A stretch of DNA of 53,532 nucleotides, taken from Mycobacterium sp. E3198. GTDB taxonomy: Bacteria; Actinomycetota; Actinomycetes; Mycobacteriales; Mycobacteriaceae. Numbering within the stretch: the stretch's first letter is position 1; each line of letters starts with the position of its first letter. Below, piece after piece: positions 30,382 through 38,300 of this stretch. Position numbers and translations under genes: made by a program. Under the pieces are notes generated by a model. That model had not been told where the DNA came from. It did not search any database and worked only from the letters and a program-made list of their open reading frames with translations. The stretch is from the NCBI RefSeq assembly GCF_001667015.1, contig NZ_LZIS01000023.1, positions 1 to 53,532 on the forward strand. Direction: 5' to 3'.

Positions 30382-31664
30382 CCGTGGCCGAACGGCTGGA
30401 CGTCGCCGAGCGTCTCGCCGAGGGCCGGCCCGCCGTCGAACACACCCAGGCCTACGTGCGGGCCTGCCACGCGCTCGGCTACCAATACCCCGAAATGACG
30501 TCGCATCCCTTGCGGATTCGCGAGTGGTACGACAGCGAAGAAGGCCTCGACCTTCGCGCGCTCGATCGCGACTGCACCGAACTGCGGGCGGCGGGCGCGG
30601 CGGTGATGGAGGCGCTGCGGCTGCAGCGCGCGCAGCTCGCCGACCTGGCCGCGGCATGGGCGGGCCCGGGCGGGGACGCCGCGGTTCGGTTTCTGGAGCG
30701 TCATTGCGACGCCGCGAGCGCGGTGGCCATGGAAGTCCGCGCGGCGGCCCAGCGGTGCGAGTCGTTGCGCGACAACCTGTGGTACCTGCTCGACTCGAAG
30801 GTCGCCGCCGCCATCGCCATCGACGACGGCGCCCGGGCGCAGCAACCGGCGTGGTTGGCGGCGGCCGCGACGGTCACCACCGGGGTGGGGGATAGGGCCG
30901 GCGCCGAAAACGTGGTCCGCGAGCAGATACAGCCCTACGTGGACAACGAGATTCGCGGCGACTGGCTGACGACGATGCGTTCGACGGTCGAAGGGGTGGA
31001 CACGTCCTACGACATGGTCATCGACAGGATGGCCGCCGCGCCGCCGGCGCGCTTCGAGGCGCCCGGCGATCTCGGGCCCGGCTACCAGCCGCACCCGGCA
31101 AGGCCGTCCGCGCTGCCCGCGATGGTCGCGCCCGCCGCGTTCCCCGGGCGGCCGGCGGATCCGGCTCCGGCGCCACCCGCGGCGACGCCGGCGCCGAGTG
31201 CGCCGATCGCCGCGCCGCCCCTACCGGACCTGGGTGCCGCCCCGGCCACGTCCGCGGGCGACGTGGGCGGCGGCCCGGGCGGTCTGGGTGGGCTGGCCAA
31301 CCGGATCGTCGAGGCGATGGGCTCCCTGCTGGGTTCGGCAGCAGACCCCGACGGCGCCGCCGACGCCTTCGGCGACGAGGATCCGTTCCAGCCCGACGAT
31401 GTCGACGACACCAAGGACAAGCCCGAGGCGCCGGACGAGGTCAAGGAGGCCGACAAGGCCCCGGACACCGCGGTGGCCAAGCCCGCCGGGGAGGCGGTCC
31501 CGGTCGGCGCGCCGGCCGCCCCGGCCGAGCCGCCGGCGGCAGTGGCCGAGCCGCCCGCGCCCGTTGCCGAGCCGCCGGCCGCTGCCGCGCCGCCGGCCCC
31601 GGCAACCGAGGCAGCAACGCCGTGCGAGATCGCCGCGGACCAGCTTCCGCAGGCGGGGCGATGA
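30378..31664 (+). CDS. Ala/Pro-rich putative type VII secretion-associated protein (Rv3439c-like)
   Basis: 428 residues. The N-terminal ~200 are helical with a WAG turn (Trp94) between two long amphipathic helices (RLQRAQLADLAAAWAGPG then AAVRFLERHCDAASA), like an enlarged WXG100/PPE hairpin. The C-terminal ~190 are disordered: Pro/Ala stretches, an acidic DDVDDTKDKPEAPDEVKEAD patch and repeats of the type AEPPAAVAEPPAPVAEPP. It has no signal peptide. It is coupled to the EspC-like gene upstream, so the two are likely partners, perhaps exported by ESX-4 or another ESX. GTG 30384 could also be the start. Confidence 0.75.
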   Translation: MTVAERLDVAERLAEGRPAVEHTQAYVRACHALGYQYPEMTSHPLRIREWYDSEEGLDLRALDRDCTELRAAGAAVMEALRLQRAQLADLAAAWAGPGGDAAVRFLERHCDAASAVAMEVRAAAQRCESLRDNLWYLLDSKVAAAIAIDDGARAQQPAWLAAAATVTTGVGDRAGAENVVREQIQPYVDNEIRGDWLTTMRSTVEGVDTSYDMVIDRMAAAPPARFEAPGDLGPGYQPHPARPSALPAMVAPAAFPGRPADPAPAPPAATPAPSAPIAAPPLPDLGAAPATSAGDVGGGPGGLGGLANRIVEAMGSLLGSAADPDGAADAFGDEDPFQPDDVDDTKDKPEAPDEVKEADKAPDTAVAKPAGEAVPVGAPAAPAEPPAAVAEPPAPVAEPPAAAAPPAPATEAATPCEIAADQLPQAGR

Positions 31665-31668
31665 GCGC

Positions 31669-32712
31669 TCAGGCGGGCCGCAGCGCGAGCACGTCCTCGA
31701 CGAAGCGCACGCCTTCGCGCGCGTCGGCGGCCAGCGGGCTCACCAACAGCGTCGTCACGCCGGCCTCGGCGAAGGCGGCCAGGCGTTCGGCGACATACCC
31801 GCGCGGGCCGACGAGCGACATCCCGCGCACCAGCTCGTCGGGCACCAGGGCGATCGCCTCGCCCTTGCGGCCGGACAGGTAGAGCTCCTGGATGCGGTCG
31901 GCGACCTCGCCGAAGCCGTAGCGGGTGGCCAGGTTGTGGTAGAAGTTGCGGCCCTTGGCGCCCATGCCGCCCAGGTAGAGGGCCAGCTGCGGCTTGACCC
32001 AGGCCAGTCGCTCCTCGACCTTGTCGCCGATGGCCAGCGACGCGTGCACCATGACGTCGAGCGGCCCCAGCGCCGGGTCGCGTTTGGCGAACCCGGCGGC
32101 CAGCGCCTCGCCCCACACCAGGTGCGCCTTGTCCGGCAGGTAGAAGACGGGCTGCCAGCCCTCGGCGATCTCGGCGGTGAGCTCGACGTTCTTCGGGCCC
32201 AGCGCGGCGATGGAGATCGGAATGCGTTCGCGCACAGGGTGATTGATGAGCTGCAGGGCCTTGCCCAGGCCGGTGCCGCGGTCGGCGGGCAGCGGGATCT
32301 GGTAGTGCTTGCCGGCGTATTGCACTCGCTCGCGGCGCCACACCTGCCGGCAGATCTCCACGATCTCGCGGGTCCGCCCCAGCGGGGCGTCGAACTCGAC
32401 GCCGTGAAACCCCTCCATCACCTGGGGCCCGGAGGTGCCGATGCCGAGGCGGAACCGGCCGCCGGACACGAAATCCAGGCCCGCGGCCGTCATCGCCAGC
32501 AGCGACGGCGTGCGGATGTAGATGGGAAACACCCCCGAGGCCAGCTCGACGGTGTTGGTCTTGGCGGCCAGATACCCGAGCTGGCTGACGGCGTCGAAGG
32601 AATAGGCCTCGGCCACCACGGCGACGTCGATGCCGGCCTTTTCGAGTTCGACGATGCGGTCGACGCCTTCGTGAAACCCGCCCGAGTAGTCCAGGGCGAT
32701 CCCGATTCGCAT
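31669..32712 (-). CDS. LLM-class F420-dependent oxidoreductase
   Basis: 347 residues of the luciferase-like fold (MRIGIALDYSGGFHEGVDRI, FRLGIGTSGPQVMEGFHGV, SIAALGPKNVELTAEIAEGW). It is larger than, and only distantly related to, the pair at 3620-5338. It resembles mycobacterial Rv3520c-type enzymes, which carry coenzyme F420. The substrate is unknown. It is convergent with the Rv3439c-like gene, with only four bases between stops. Confidence 0.9.
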   Translation of the reverse strand: MRIGIALDYSGGFHEGVDRIVELEKAGIDVAVVAEAYSFDAVSQLGYLAAKTNTVELASGVFPIYIRTPSLLAMTAAGLDFVSGGRFRLGIGTSGPQVMEGFHGVEFDAPLGRTREIVEICRQVWRRERVQYAGKHYQIPLPADRGTGLGKALQLINHPVRERIPISIAALGPKNVELTAEIAEGWQPVFYLPDKAHLVWGEALAAGFAKRDPALGPLDVMVHASLAIGDKVEERLAWVKPQLALYLGGMGAKGRNFYHNLATRYGFGEVADRIQELYLSGRKGEAIALVPDELVRGMSLVGPRGYVAERLAAFAEAGVTTLLVSPLAADAREGVRFVEDVLALRPA

Positions 32713-32773
32713 CCACGACAGATACCACGACGGCGGCCCGTGCGCCGCGGTCGGCCGCGTTACTACCCGGGCG

Positions 32774-33124
32774 TCAGCCCGTCGAGGTCCCCGTCCAGTA
32801 CTCGGCGAACCGTCGACCGTCGCCGCTGAGCCGCAGGATGTCGTTGCCCGTGAACGCCACCGGGCCGTCCGGACCGCGGCCGTGCCCCACCCAGCGTCCC
32901 GCCACCAGGTCCCCCTCCGAGAAGGGGCCGAGCTGAACGGCGAAACTCAGATCGGCCAGCATGTCGTGGGTCTCGCGAACGATCCGCTGAACTTCGTCCG
33001 GGCCACGGACGTCTCGGTCGGGCCAATGGCCGACGAAGTCCGCGGTGAGGATCTCGGCCGCGATCGGGCGCCCGGCCCAGAGCTCGGTGATCCACCGGTC
33101 ATACAGTTCCCGCACAGTCGCCAT
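32774..33124 (-). CDS. SnoaL-like / NTF2-fold protein
   Basis: 116 residues with the SnoaL ester-cyclase pattern (LYDRWITELWAGRPIAAEILTADFVGHWPDRDVRGPDEVQ, seen in part; FTGNDILRLSGDGRRFAEYW). Proteins of this cone-shaped fold act as small cyclases, isomerases or ligand binders. No substrate can be assigned. It starts at ATG 33122-33124, 32 bp after the hydrolase gene, and may be co-transcribed with it and with the LLM gene. Confidence 0.78.
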   Translation of the reverse strand: MATVRELYDRWITELWAGRPIAAEILTADFVGHWPDRDVRGPDEVQRIVRETHDMLADLSFAVQLGPFSEGDLVAGRWVGHGRGPDGPVAFTGNDILRLSGDGRRFAEYWTGTSTG

Positions 33125-33156
33125 GGCGAGCGACTACCCAACTCGCGGGACCGCTA

Positions 33157-33996
33157 CTACTTCAGCAGCGCGACAACCTTCTCCTCGAGGGCGATCGGCT
33201 CGGCCTCGGGATCCACCGGATCGGTCCGGGGCAGCTTGGCGTCCGGATCGGCGAAGTCGCGGTAGGTCTTGTCCCCGCCCAGCGCATAGAGCAGGTAGCC
33301 GGTCAGCAGCGCCCGAACCGAGCGCTGCGTCCGCCGGTCGGGGCCGGCCAGCCCGAACACCTTGGCCAGCCGGCGGCCCTCGACCAGGCCGCCGGGTTCG
33401 GCCTTGTGCACGATGCGCAGCGTCGCGGCCTCCCACGCCGCGTCCAGCGCCAGGGCGTTGGAGTTCAGCGATTTCGGATCCCCCGGCGCGGTCAGGATCA
33501 AGCCGGGCACCTTCAGCGTCGCGGCGGGCTGCTCGGCCGGAGGAGTGGTGACCGCCGGAAAGAGCGCCGCCACGGCCGCGGGCTTGTCGGGCATGCCGGC
33601 CGCCGCGAACACCGCGGCCGAGGCTCCGAAACCGTGGCCCACGACGCCGAGCTTGGCGGGATGCACGCTGATGTTGCCGGGCCCCAGCCGCACCCCGGCG
33701 ACGATGTCGAGGGCGGTGCCCAGGTCGAAGGCCAGGTTCAGCACCGACGGCGCCAGGCCGCGTTGGGTGTCAGGCGCCCCGGCCACGATGCCCCACGACG
33801 CCAGGTGCTCGAGCAGGCCCGCGTAGCGGTCGGTGCCGGCGAGCCAGTCGTGGCCGAACGCCACGCCCGGCAGATTGAGCCCCGACTCGGGCGTGTACAC
33901 CACGCCCGGCAAACCGGCGAACGCCAGGTCACCGCGCAAAACCCGGTGCGGGCCACGGCGGCTGAGGGCGGCGACGAGCTTCCGGGTGCGGGCCAC
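33157..33996 (-). CDS. dienelactone-hydrolase-like alpha/beta hydrolase, nucleophile absent (Rv3438-like)
   Basis: 279 residues with an alpha/beta-hydrolase core: GVAFGHDWLAGTDRY, then LGVVGHGFGASAAVFAA at the nucleophile elbow, then GLILTAPGDPKSL. The elbow reads G-H-G-F-G where G-x-S-x-G is expected, so the catalytic Ser is missing unless the adjacent Ser substitutes. An M. tuberculosis relative (Rv3438) lies at the same place by glmS. The start is GTG 33994-33996. It is probably non-hydrolytic, or uses a different mechanism. Confidence 0.78.
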   Translation of the reverse strand: MARTRKLVAALSRRGPHRVLRGDLAFAGLPGVVYTPESGLNLPGVAFGHDWLAGTDRYAGLLEHLASWGIVAGAPDTQRGLAPSVLNLAFDLGTALDIVAGVRLGPGNISVHPAKLGVVGHGFGASAAVFAAAGMPDKPAAVAALFPAVTTPPAEQPAATLKVPGLILTAPGDPKSLNSNALALDAAWEAATLRIVHKAEPGGLVEGRRLAKVFGLAGPDRRTQRSVRALLTGYLLYALGGDKTYRDFADPDAKLPRTDPVDPEAEPIALEEKVVALLK

Positions 33997-34021
33997 CCGT
34001 CGACGTTAGCGCATCGCGCCG

Positions 34022-34225
34022 CTAGGCCGTGACCTCGATGACACCCACCCGCCACAGCGCCGCGTACAGGTGGCGCAGCGGGATGCTCAGCAAACGAGAG
34101 GCCGCGTCGACCATCGGGTCGCCCCCGACGGCCGCCGGGCGGGGGGTCCGCTTCGGGGCGGGCGCTACGGTCGGCCGCGGCGCGGTCGCGACGGTCACCA
34201 CTTCGTCGAACAGAACAGCGGTCAT
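34022..34225 (-). CDS. small conserved mycobacterial protein
   Basis: 67 residues (MTAVLFDEVVTVATAPRP..., ending LLSIPLRHLYAALWRVGVIEVTA). The start has a near-perfect AGGAGGG ribosome site, and the C-terminal helix is rich in conserved-looking residues, so I consider it real. The C-terminal pattern resembles small proteins I recall as Rv1535-like, but this is from memory. It has no signal peptide or catalytic motif. Upstream is an unusually AT-rich stretch, so its expression may be controlled from there. Confidence 0.65.
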   Translation of the reverse strand: MTAVLFDEVVTVATAPRPTVAPAPKRTPRPAAVGGDPMVDAASRLLSIPLRHLYAALWRVGVIEVTA

Positions 34226-34746
34226 GATTCCCTCCTGAAAGATCTTTACGGGCCGTTTATCGGCACCGGATTTCTGTTATTAACATTTGCTAGCTGATGA
34301 TTTGCGAGATATTTACGACTAGTTGAACGACTGGCGTCGGCCGGTATTACCGGACGGATTTTCGGCGGTGCCTCGTCGCGCTAAACGCTTGGTTTACAGG
34401 CATCTTCGCCGGTAGAGGCCGAGCGTCACCCCCGTTGTTCTTTCCGCTGGCCGCGGGATGTCGCCAGCTGTTACCCGACATTTCGAAGTGTAAGTCGGAC
34501 GGTTGCTGAGTGACCGAAGCCAATGGGAACGACACGAATACATCCGGTGAAATGAACGCCGATCGTTCGTGAAGGCGGTATGAATGCATCGCCGCGGTCC
34601 CTCCCGTGCCTGGTGTCGATGGCTATAGCCTCCGACCCGCGCCTGGAGGGATTCTCAACGATTTCTTGGCGCGCCCGGAGTGCGGTATCCGCAGGTCGGG
34701 GCCGTGCCGGCGGGCCCGGCGCGATGCCTGCACTACCCTGTTCAGG
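34226..34746. other. 521-bp intergenic region between the small gene and glmS
   Basis: No convincing gene. Bases ~34240-34330 are AT-rich compared with their surroundings (e.g. TTATTAACATTTGCTAGC) and probably hold the promoter or long leader of the minus-strand small gene. The rest carries the glmS control region on the plus strand: TATAGC at ~34623, and TACCCT seven bases before the glmS ATG that could give a leaderless transcript. I found no glmS ribozyme-like core. Confidence 0.5.
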
Positions 34747-36612
34747 ATGTGCGGGATTGTCGGCTACGTCGGGCACCGCCCGGCCTGCGAGGTCGTCATG
34801 GACGCGCTGCGCCGGATGGAGTACCGCGGCTACGACTCATCGGGAGTCGCACTGGTCGACGGCCAGGGCAAACTCACCGTGCGGCGGCGCGCCGGTCGGC
34901 TGGCCAACCTGGAAGAGGCGATCGCCGAGATGGCGCCGGCGTCGAAGGCGGGCACCACCGGCCTGGGCCACACCCGCTGGGCCACCCACGGCCGCCCCAC
35001 CGACCGCAACGCGCACCCGCATCGCGACGCCGCCGGCAGGATCGCCGTCGTCCACAACGGGATCATCGAGAACTTCCCGGCCCTGCGCCTGGAGCTGGAG
35101 GCGGCGGGCGTGGAGTTCGCCAGCGACACCGACACCGAGGTGGCGGTGCACCTGGTGGCGCAGGCCTACCGCCACGGCGAGAAGGCGGGTGACTTCGTCG
35201 GCTCGGTGCTGGCGGTGCTGCGCCGGCTCGAGGGCCACTTCACCCTGGTGTTCGCCAACGCCGACGAGCCGGGCACCATCGTGGCGGCCCGTCGCTCCAC
35301 GCCGCTGGTGATCGGGGTCGGCGACGGCGAGATGTTCGTCGGCTCCGACGTGGCGGCGTTCATCGAACACACCCGCAACGCCGTGGAACTCGGCCAGGAC
35401 CAGGCCGTCGTGATCAACGCGGACGGCTACCGCATCACCGACTTCCACGGCAACGTCGACGTCGAGTACCGCGAATTTCATATCGACTGGGACCTGGCCG
35501 CCGCCGAGAAGGGCGGCTACCCCTACTTCATGCTCAAGGAGATCGCCGAGCAACCCACCGCGGTGGCCGACACCCTGCTCGGGCACTTCGTCAACGGCCG
35601 GATCGTCCTGGACGAGCAGCGCCTGTCCGACCAGGAACTCCGCGAGATCGACAAGGTGTTCGTGGTGGCCTGCGGCACCGCCTACCACTCCGGGCTGCTC
35701 GCGAAGTACGCGATCGAGCACTGGACCCGGCTGCCGGTGGAGGTCGAGCTGGCCAGCGAGTTCCGCTACCGCGACCCGGTGCTGGACCGCAGCACCCTCG
35801 TCGTGGCCATCTCGCAGTCCGGGGAGACCGCCGACACCCTGGAAGCGGTCCGCCACGCCAAGGAGCAGAAGGCGAAGGTGCTGGCGATCTGCAACACCAA
35901 CGGCTCGCAGATCCCGCGGGAGTGCGACGCGGTGCTCTACACGCGCGCCGGCCCGGAGATCGGGGTGGCCTCCACCAAGACCTTCCTGGCGCAGATCGCC
36001 GCCAACTATCTCGTCGGCCTGGCGCTGGCGCAGGCGCGCGGCACCAAGTACCCCGACGAGGTCGAGCGCGAGTACCGCGAGCTGGAGGCGATGCCCGACC
36101 TGGTGGCCCGGGTGCTCGGGATGATCGAGCCGGTGGCCGCGCTGGCGCACCGGTTCGCCCAGTCCTCGACCGTGCTGTTTTTGGGTCGCCACGTCGGCTA
36201 CCCGGTGGCGCTGGAGGGCGCGCTGAAACTCAAGGAACTGGCCTACATGCACGCCGAGGGCTTCGCCGCCGGCGAGCTCAAGCACGGCCCGATCGCGCTG
36301 ATCGAAGACGACCTGCCCGTCATCGTCGTGATGCCCTCGCCCAAGGGGCAGGCCATGCTGCACGCCAAGCTGCTGTCCAACATCCGCGAGATCCAGACGC
36401 GCGGGGCGGTGACCATCGTGATCGCCGAAGAGGGCGACGACACCGTGCGCCCCTACGCCGATCACCTGATCGAAATCCCCTCGGTGTCAACGCTTTTGCA
36501 ACCGCTGCTGTCCACCATTCCGCTGCAGGTGTTCGCCGCGTCGGTCGCGCAGGCCCGCGGCTACGACGTCGACAAGCCGCGAAACCTGGCTAAGTCCGTC
36601 ACCGTCGAATAG
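34747..36612 (+). CDS. glmS: glutamine-fructose-6-phosphate aminotransferase (isomerising)
   Basis: 621 residues. It makes glucosamine-6-P from fructose-6-P and glutamine, the entry to UDP-GlcNAc synthesis. MCGIVGYVG exposes the catalytic Cys after Met removal. The glutaminase half has RMEYRGYDSSG and HTRWATHG. Two SIS domains follow (VACGTAYHSGL, AISQSGETADTL, SSTVLFLGRHVGYPVALEGALKLKE, seen in part), and the C-terminus ends DKPRNLAKSVTVE. ATG 34747 is fixed by the Cys2 requirement; frames further upstream are not used. Confidence 0.98.
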   Translation: MCGIVGYVGHRPACEVVMDALRRMEYRGYDSSGVALVDGQGKLTVRRRAGRLANLEEAIAEMAPASKAGTTGLGHTRWATHGRPTDRNAHPHRDAAGRIAVVHNGIIENFPALRLELEAAGVEFASDTDTEVAVHLVAQAYRHGEKAGDFVGSVLAVLRRLEGHFTLVFANADEPGTIVAARRSTPLVIGVGDGEMFVGSDVAAFIEHTRNAVELGQDQAVVINADGYRITDFHGNVDVEYREFHIDWDLAAAEKGGYPYFMLKEIAEQPTAVADTLLGHFVNGRIVLDEQRLSDQELREIDKVFVVACGTAYHSGLLAKYAIEHWTRLPVEVELASEFRYRDPVLDRSTLVVAISQSGETADTLEAVRHAKEQKAKVLAICNTNGSQIPRECDAVLYTRAGPEIGVASTKTFLAQIAANYLVGLALAQARGTKYPDEVEREYRELEAMPDLVARVLGMIEPVAALAHRFAQSSTVLFLGRHVGYPVALEGALKLKELAYMHAEGFAAGELKHGPIALIEDDLPVIVVMPSPKGQAMLHAKLLSNIREIQTRGAVTIVIAEEGDDTVRPYADHLIEIPSVSTLLQPLLSTIPLQVFAASVAQARGYDVDKPRNLAKSVTVE

Positions 36613-36662
36613 CCCGTACAATCTCCGGACGGTCAAGTCACGCGAGCGAACGGGGAGGCACG

Positions 36663-37562
36663 TTGTCGGCGGAAGGTTCGGCGAAGCGCGGCGGGCGCCC
36701 CGGAAGGGTGCTGATCATCGGCCTGGTGGTGCTCTTCGTGGCGACCTACGCCGTCACGGTCGGGCTCTATTCCAGGTCCGGGTGCGGCTGCCCCCGGCAA
36801 ATCACCCAGGGCCAGCCGGCGACCGACGGGACCACCGTCACAATCGATCTGCAGGAGCTCCAGTCGGTCAAGGGCGGGCTGAACGGCAACGTCACCGTGT
36901 CGCCGGGGCCTGACCTCATCGACCCGCAGACCGGCGGCCTCACCGAGGATCTCACCGTCGCCGTCCACTCCGCGCTGACGCCCACCAAGCGCAGCTGGGC
37001 GAAGGGCACGGTGCCGGGCATGTCTCCCGTCCCGCTGACCATCACGGGCGACCCGTCGGATTGGCCCTTCGATCACTACCACTCCGGGCCGATCACGGTC
37101 GATCTGTTCCGCGGCGATTCCCCGGTGCCGCAACGGGCGTCGGTCACCTTCGTCGACCGCATTCCGGGTTGGCGGGTCGACATACCCGTCAGCGGCAGAT
37201 CGGATATCGCCGCGCCCCTCGCCAAGCCCTACCGGGTGGAATTGCGCCGGTCTCCGAGCACGGCGGCCTTCGCCGCCGTCATCGTCGCCATGATGGTCGC
37301 GATCGCCGCGATCGGTCTGTCGGTCGCCGTGCTGACGGCGCTGGACCGGCGAAAATTTCAGCCGCCGATGACGACGTGGTATGCGGCGATGCTGTTCGCG
37401 ATCATGCCGCTGCGCAACGCATTGCCCGACGCGCCGCCCATCGGGTCATGGGTCGACGTCACCGTCACGTTGTGGGTGATCGTCGCGCTCGTGAACGCGA
37501 TGCTCCTCTACATCTTCTGCTGGTGGCGGCATCTGAAACCCGAGCCGGTAACCGTCGCGTAG
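36663..37562 (+). CDS. DUF4436-type membrane protein
   Basis: 299 residues. One N-terminal membrane helix (VLIIGLVVLFVATYAVTVGLY) is followed by a ~170-residue extracytoplasmic beta-rich domain (WPFDHYHSGPITVDLF). Three more helices close the protein (FAAVIVAMMVAIAAIGLSV, WYAAMLFAIMPLRNALP, VDVTVTLWVIVALVNAMLLY), with a short tail. The topology and the WPFDxY motif match the actinobacterial DUF4436 family. TTG 36663 has GGGGAGG four bases upstream. It lies 29 bp before the rhomboid-like gene. Function is unknown. Confidence 0.8.
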   Translation: MSAEGSAKRGGRPGRVLIIGLVVLFVATYAVTVGLYSRSGCGCPRQITQGQPATDGTTVTIDLQELQSVKGGLNGNVTVSPGPDLIDPQTGGLTEDLTVAVHSALTPTKRSWAKGTVPGMSPVPLTITGDPSDWPFDHYHSGPITVDLFRGDSPVPQRASVTFVDRIPGWRVDIPVSGRSDIAAPLAKPYRVELRRSPSTAAFAAVIVAMMVAIAAIGLSVAVLTALDRRKFQPPMTTWYAAMLFAIMPLRNALPDAPPIGSWVDVTVTLWVIVALVNAMLLYIFCWWRHLKPEPVTVA

Positions 37563-37590
37563 CAACGCCGGGCATGCAACAGTTGAACTT

Positions 37591-38298
37591 GTGGCGAACG
37601 CATCGGTGGGCACGCGGCTGCGGCGCATCTGGCACGCGGTGTGGCGCTTCGTCATCACCGCGCCGCTGACCTACGCGTGGTTGATCGTCCTGACGATCAC
37701 GACGATCATCCAGAACGAACTGCCCGGCCGCCAACTGCACTCGGTGCTGCTGCACCGTTCGACCAACATTCACGCGCTGGGAACCGATCCGCTCGACGTG
37801 CTGTTTTCCAGCCTGCTGTGGCTCGACGGCAAGAACCTGGAGCCCTACCTGCTGCTGTTCACCCTGTTTCTCGCGCCGGCCGAGCACTGGCTCGGCCAAT
37901 TGCGTTGGCTCACGGTGGGATTGACCTCTCACATTCTCGCGACCTACATCAGCGAGGGCATCCTGTATTACGCGATCGAGGAGCATGAGGCGTCCGAGCG
38001 CCTGGTGCACGCCCGCGACATCGGGGTCAGCTATTTCCTGGTCGGCGTGATGGCCGTGCTGACCTATCACATCGCGCGGCCGTGGCGCTGGGGTTATCTC
38101 GGCGTGCTGTTAGTCATCTTCGGTTTCCCGCTGCTGACGATGAACCGGCACGAGCTGAATTTCACCGCGATCGGTCACTTCGCCGCGATCCTCATCGGGC
38201 TCTGCTTCTACCCGATGGCGCGCGAGCGCAAGCGTCCGGCGTTGAACCCGGCGCACCTGCGAGCCGCTTTCCGGCGCGTCGGTTCGCGCGAGGGGTAG
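37591..38298 (+). CDS. rhomboid-like membrane protein
   Basis: 235 residues with about six hydrophobic helices. Ser147 in a G-V-S-Y motif and His196 in GHFAAILIGL fall in two different helices, as the Ser-His dyad does in rhomboid proteases. The typical N-terminal HxxxN loop is not obvious. Actinobacterial proteins of this sort are usually annotated only as rhomboid-like. The start is GTG 37591. It is 2 bp before the S9 peptidase gene and likely co-transcribed with it. Confidence 0.75.
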   Translation: MANASVGTRLRRIWHAVWRFVITAPLTYAWLIVLTITTIIQNELPGRQLHSVLLHRSTNIHALGTDPLDVLFSSLLWLDGKNLEPYLLLFTLFLAPAEHWLGQLRWLTVGLTSHILATYISEGILYYAIEEHEASERLVHARDIGVSYFLVGVMAVLTYHIARPWRWGYLGVLLVIFGFPLLTMNRHELNFTAIGHFAAILIGLCFYPMARERKRPALNPAHLRAAFRRVGSREG

Positions 38299-38300
38299 CG

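Noticed and set aside
34347..34589. 80-codon minus-strand frame in the glmS upstream region
   Set aside because: No ribosome site, no recognisable motif and residue usage unlike mycobacterial proteins.
34600..34746. glmS ribozyme or riboswitch upstream of glmS
   Set aside because: The short distance and sequence show no ribozyme core; that element is typical of Firmicutes.
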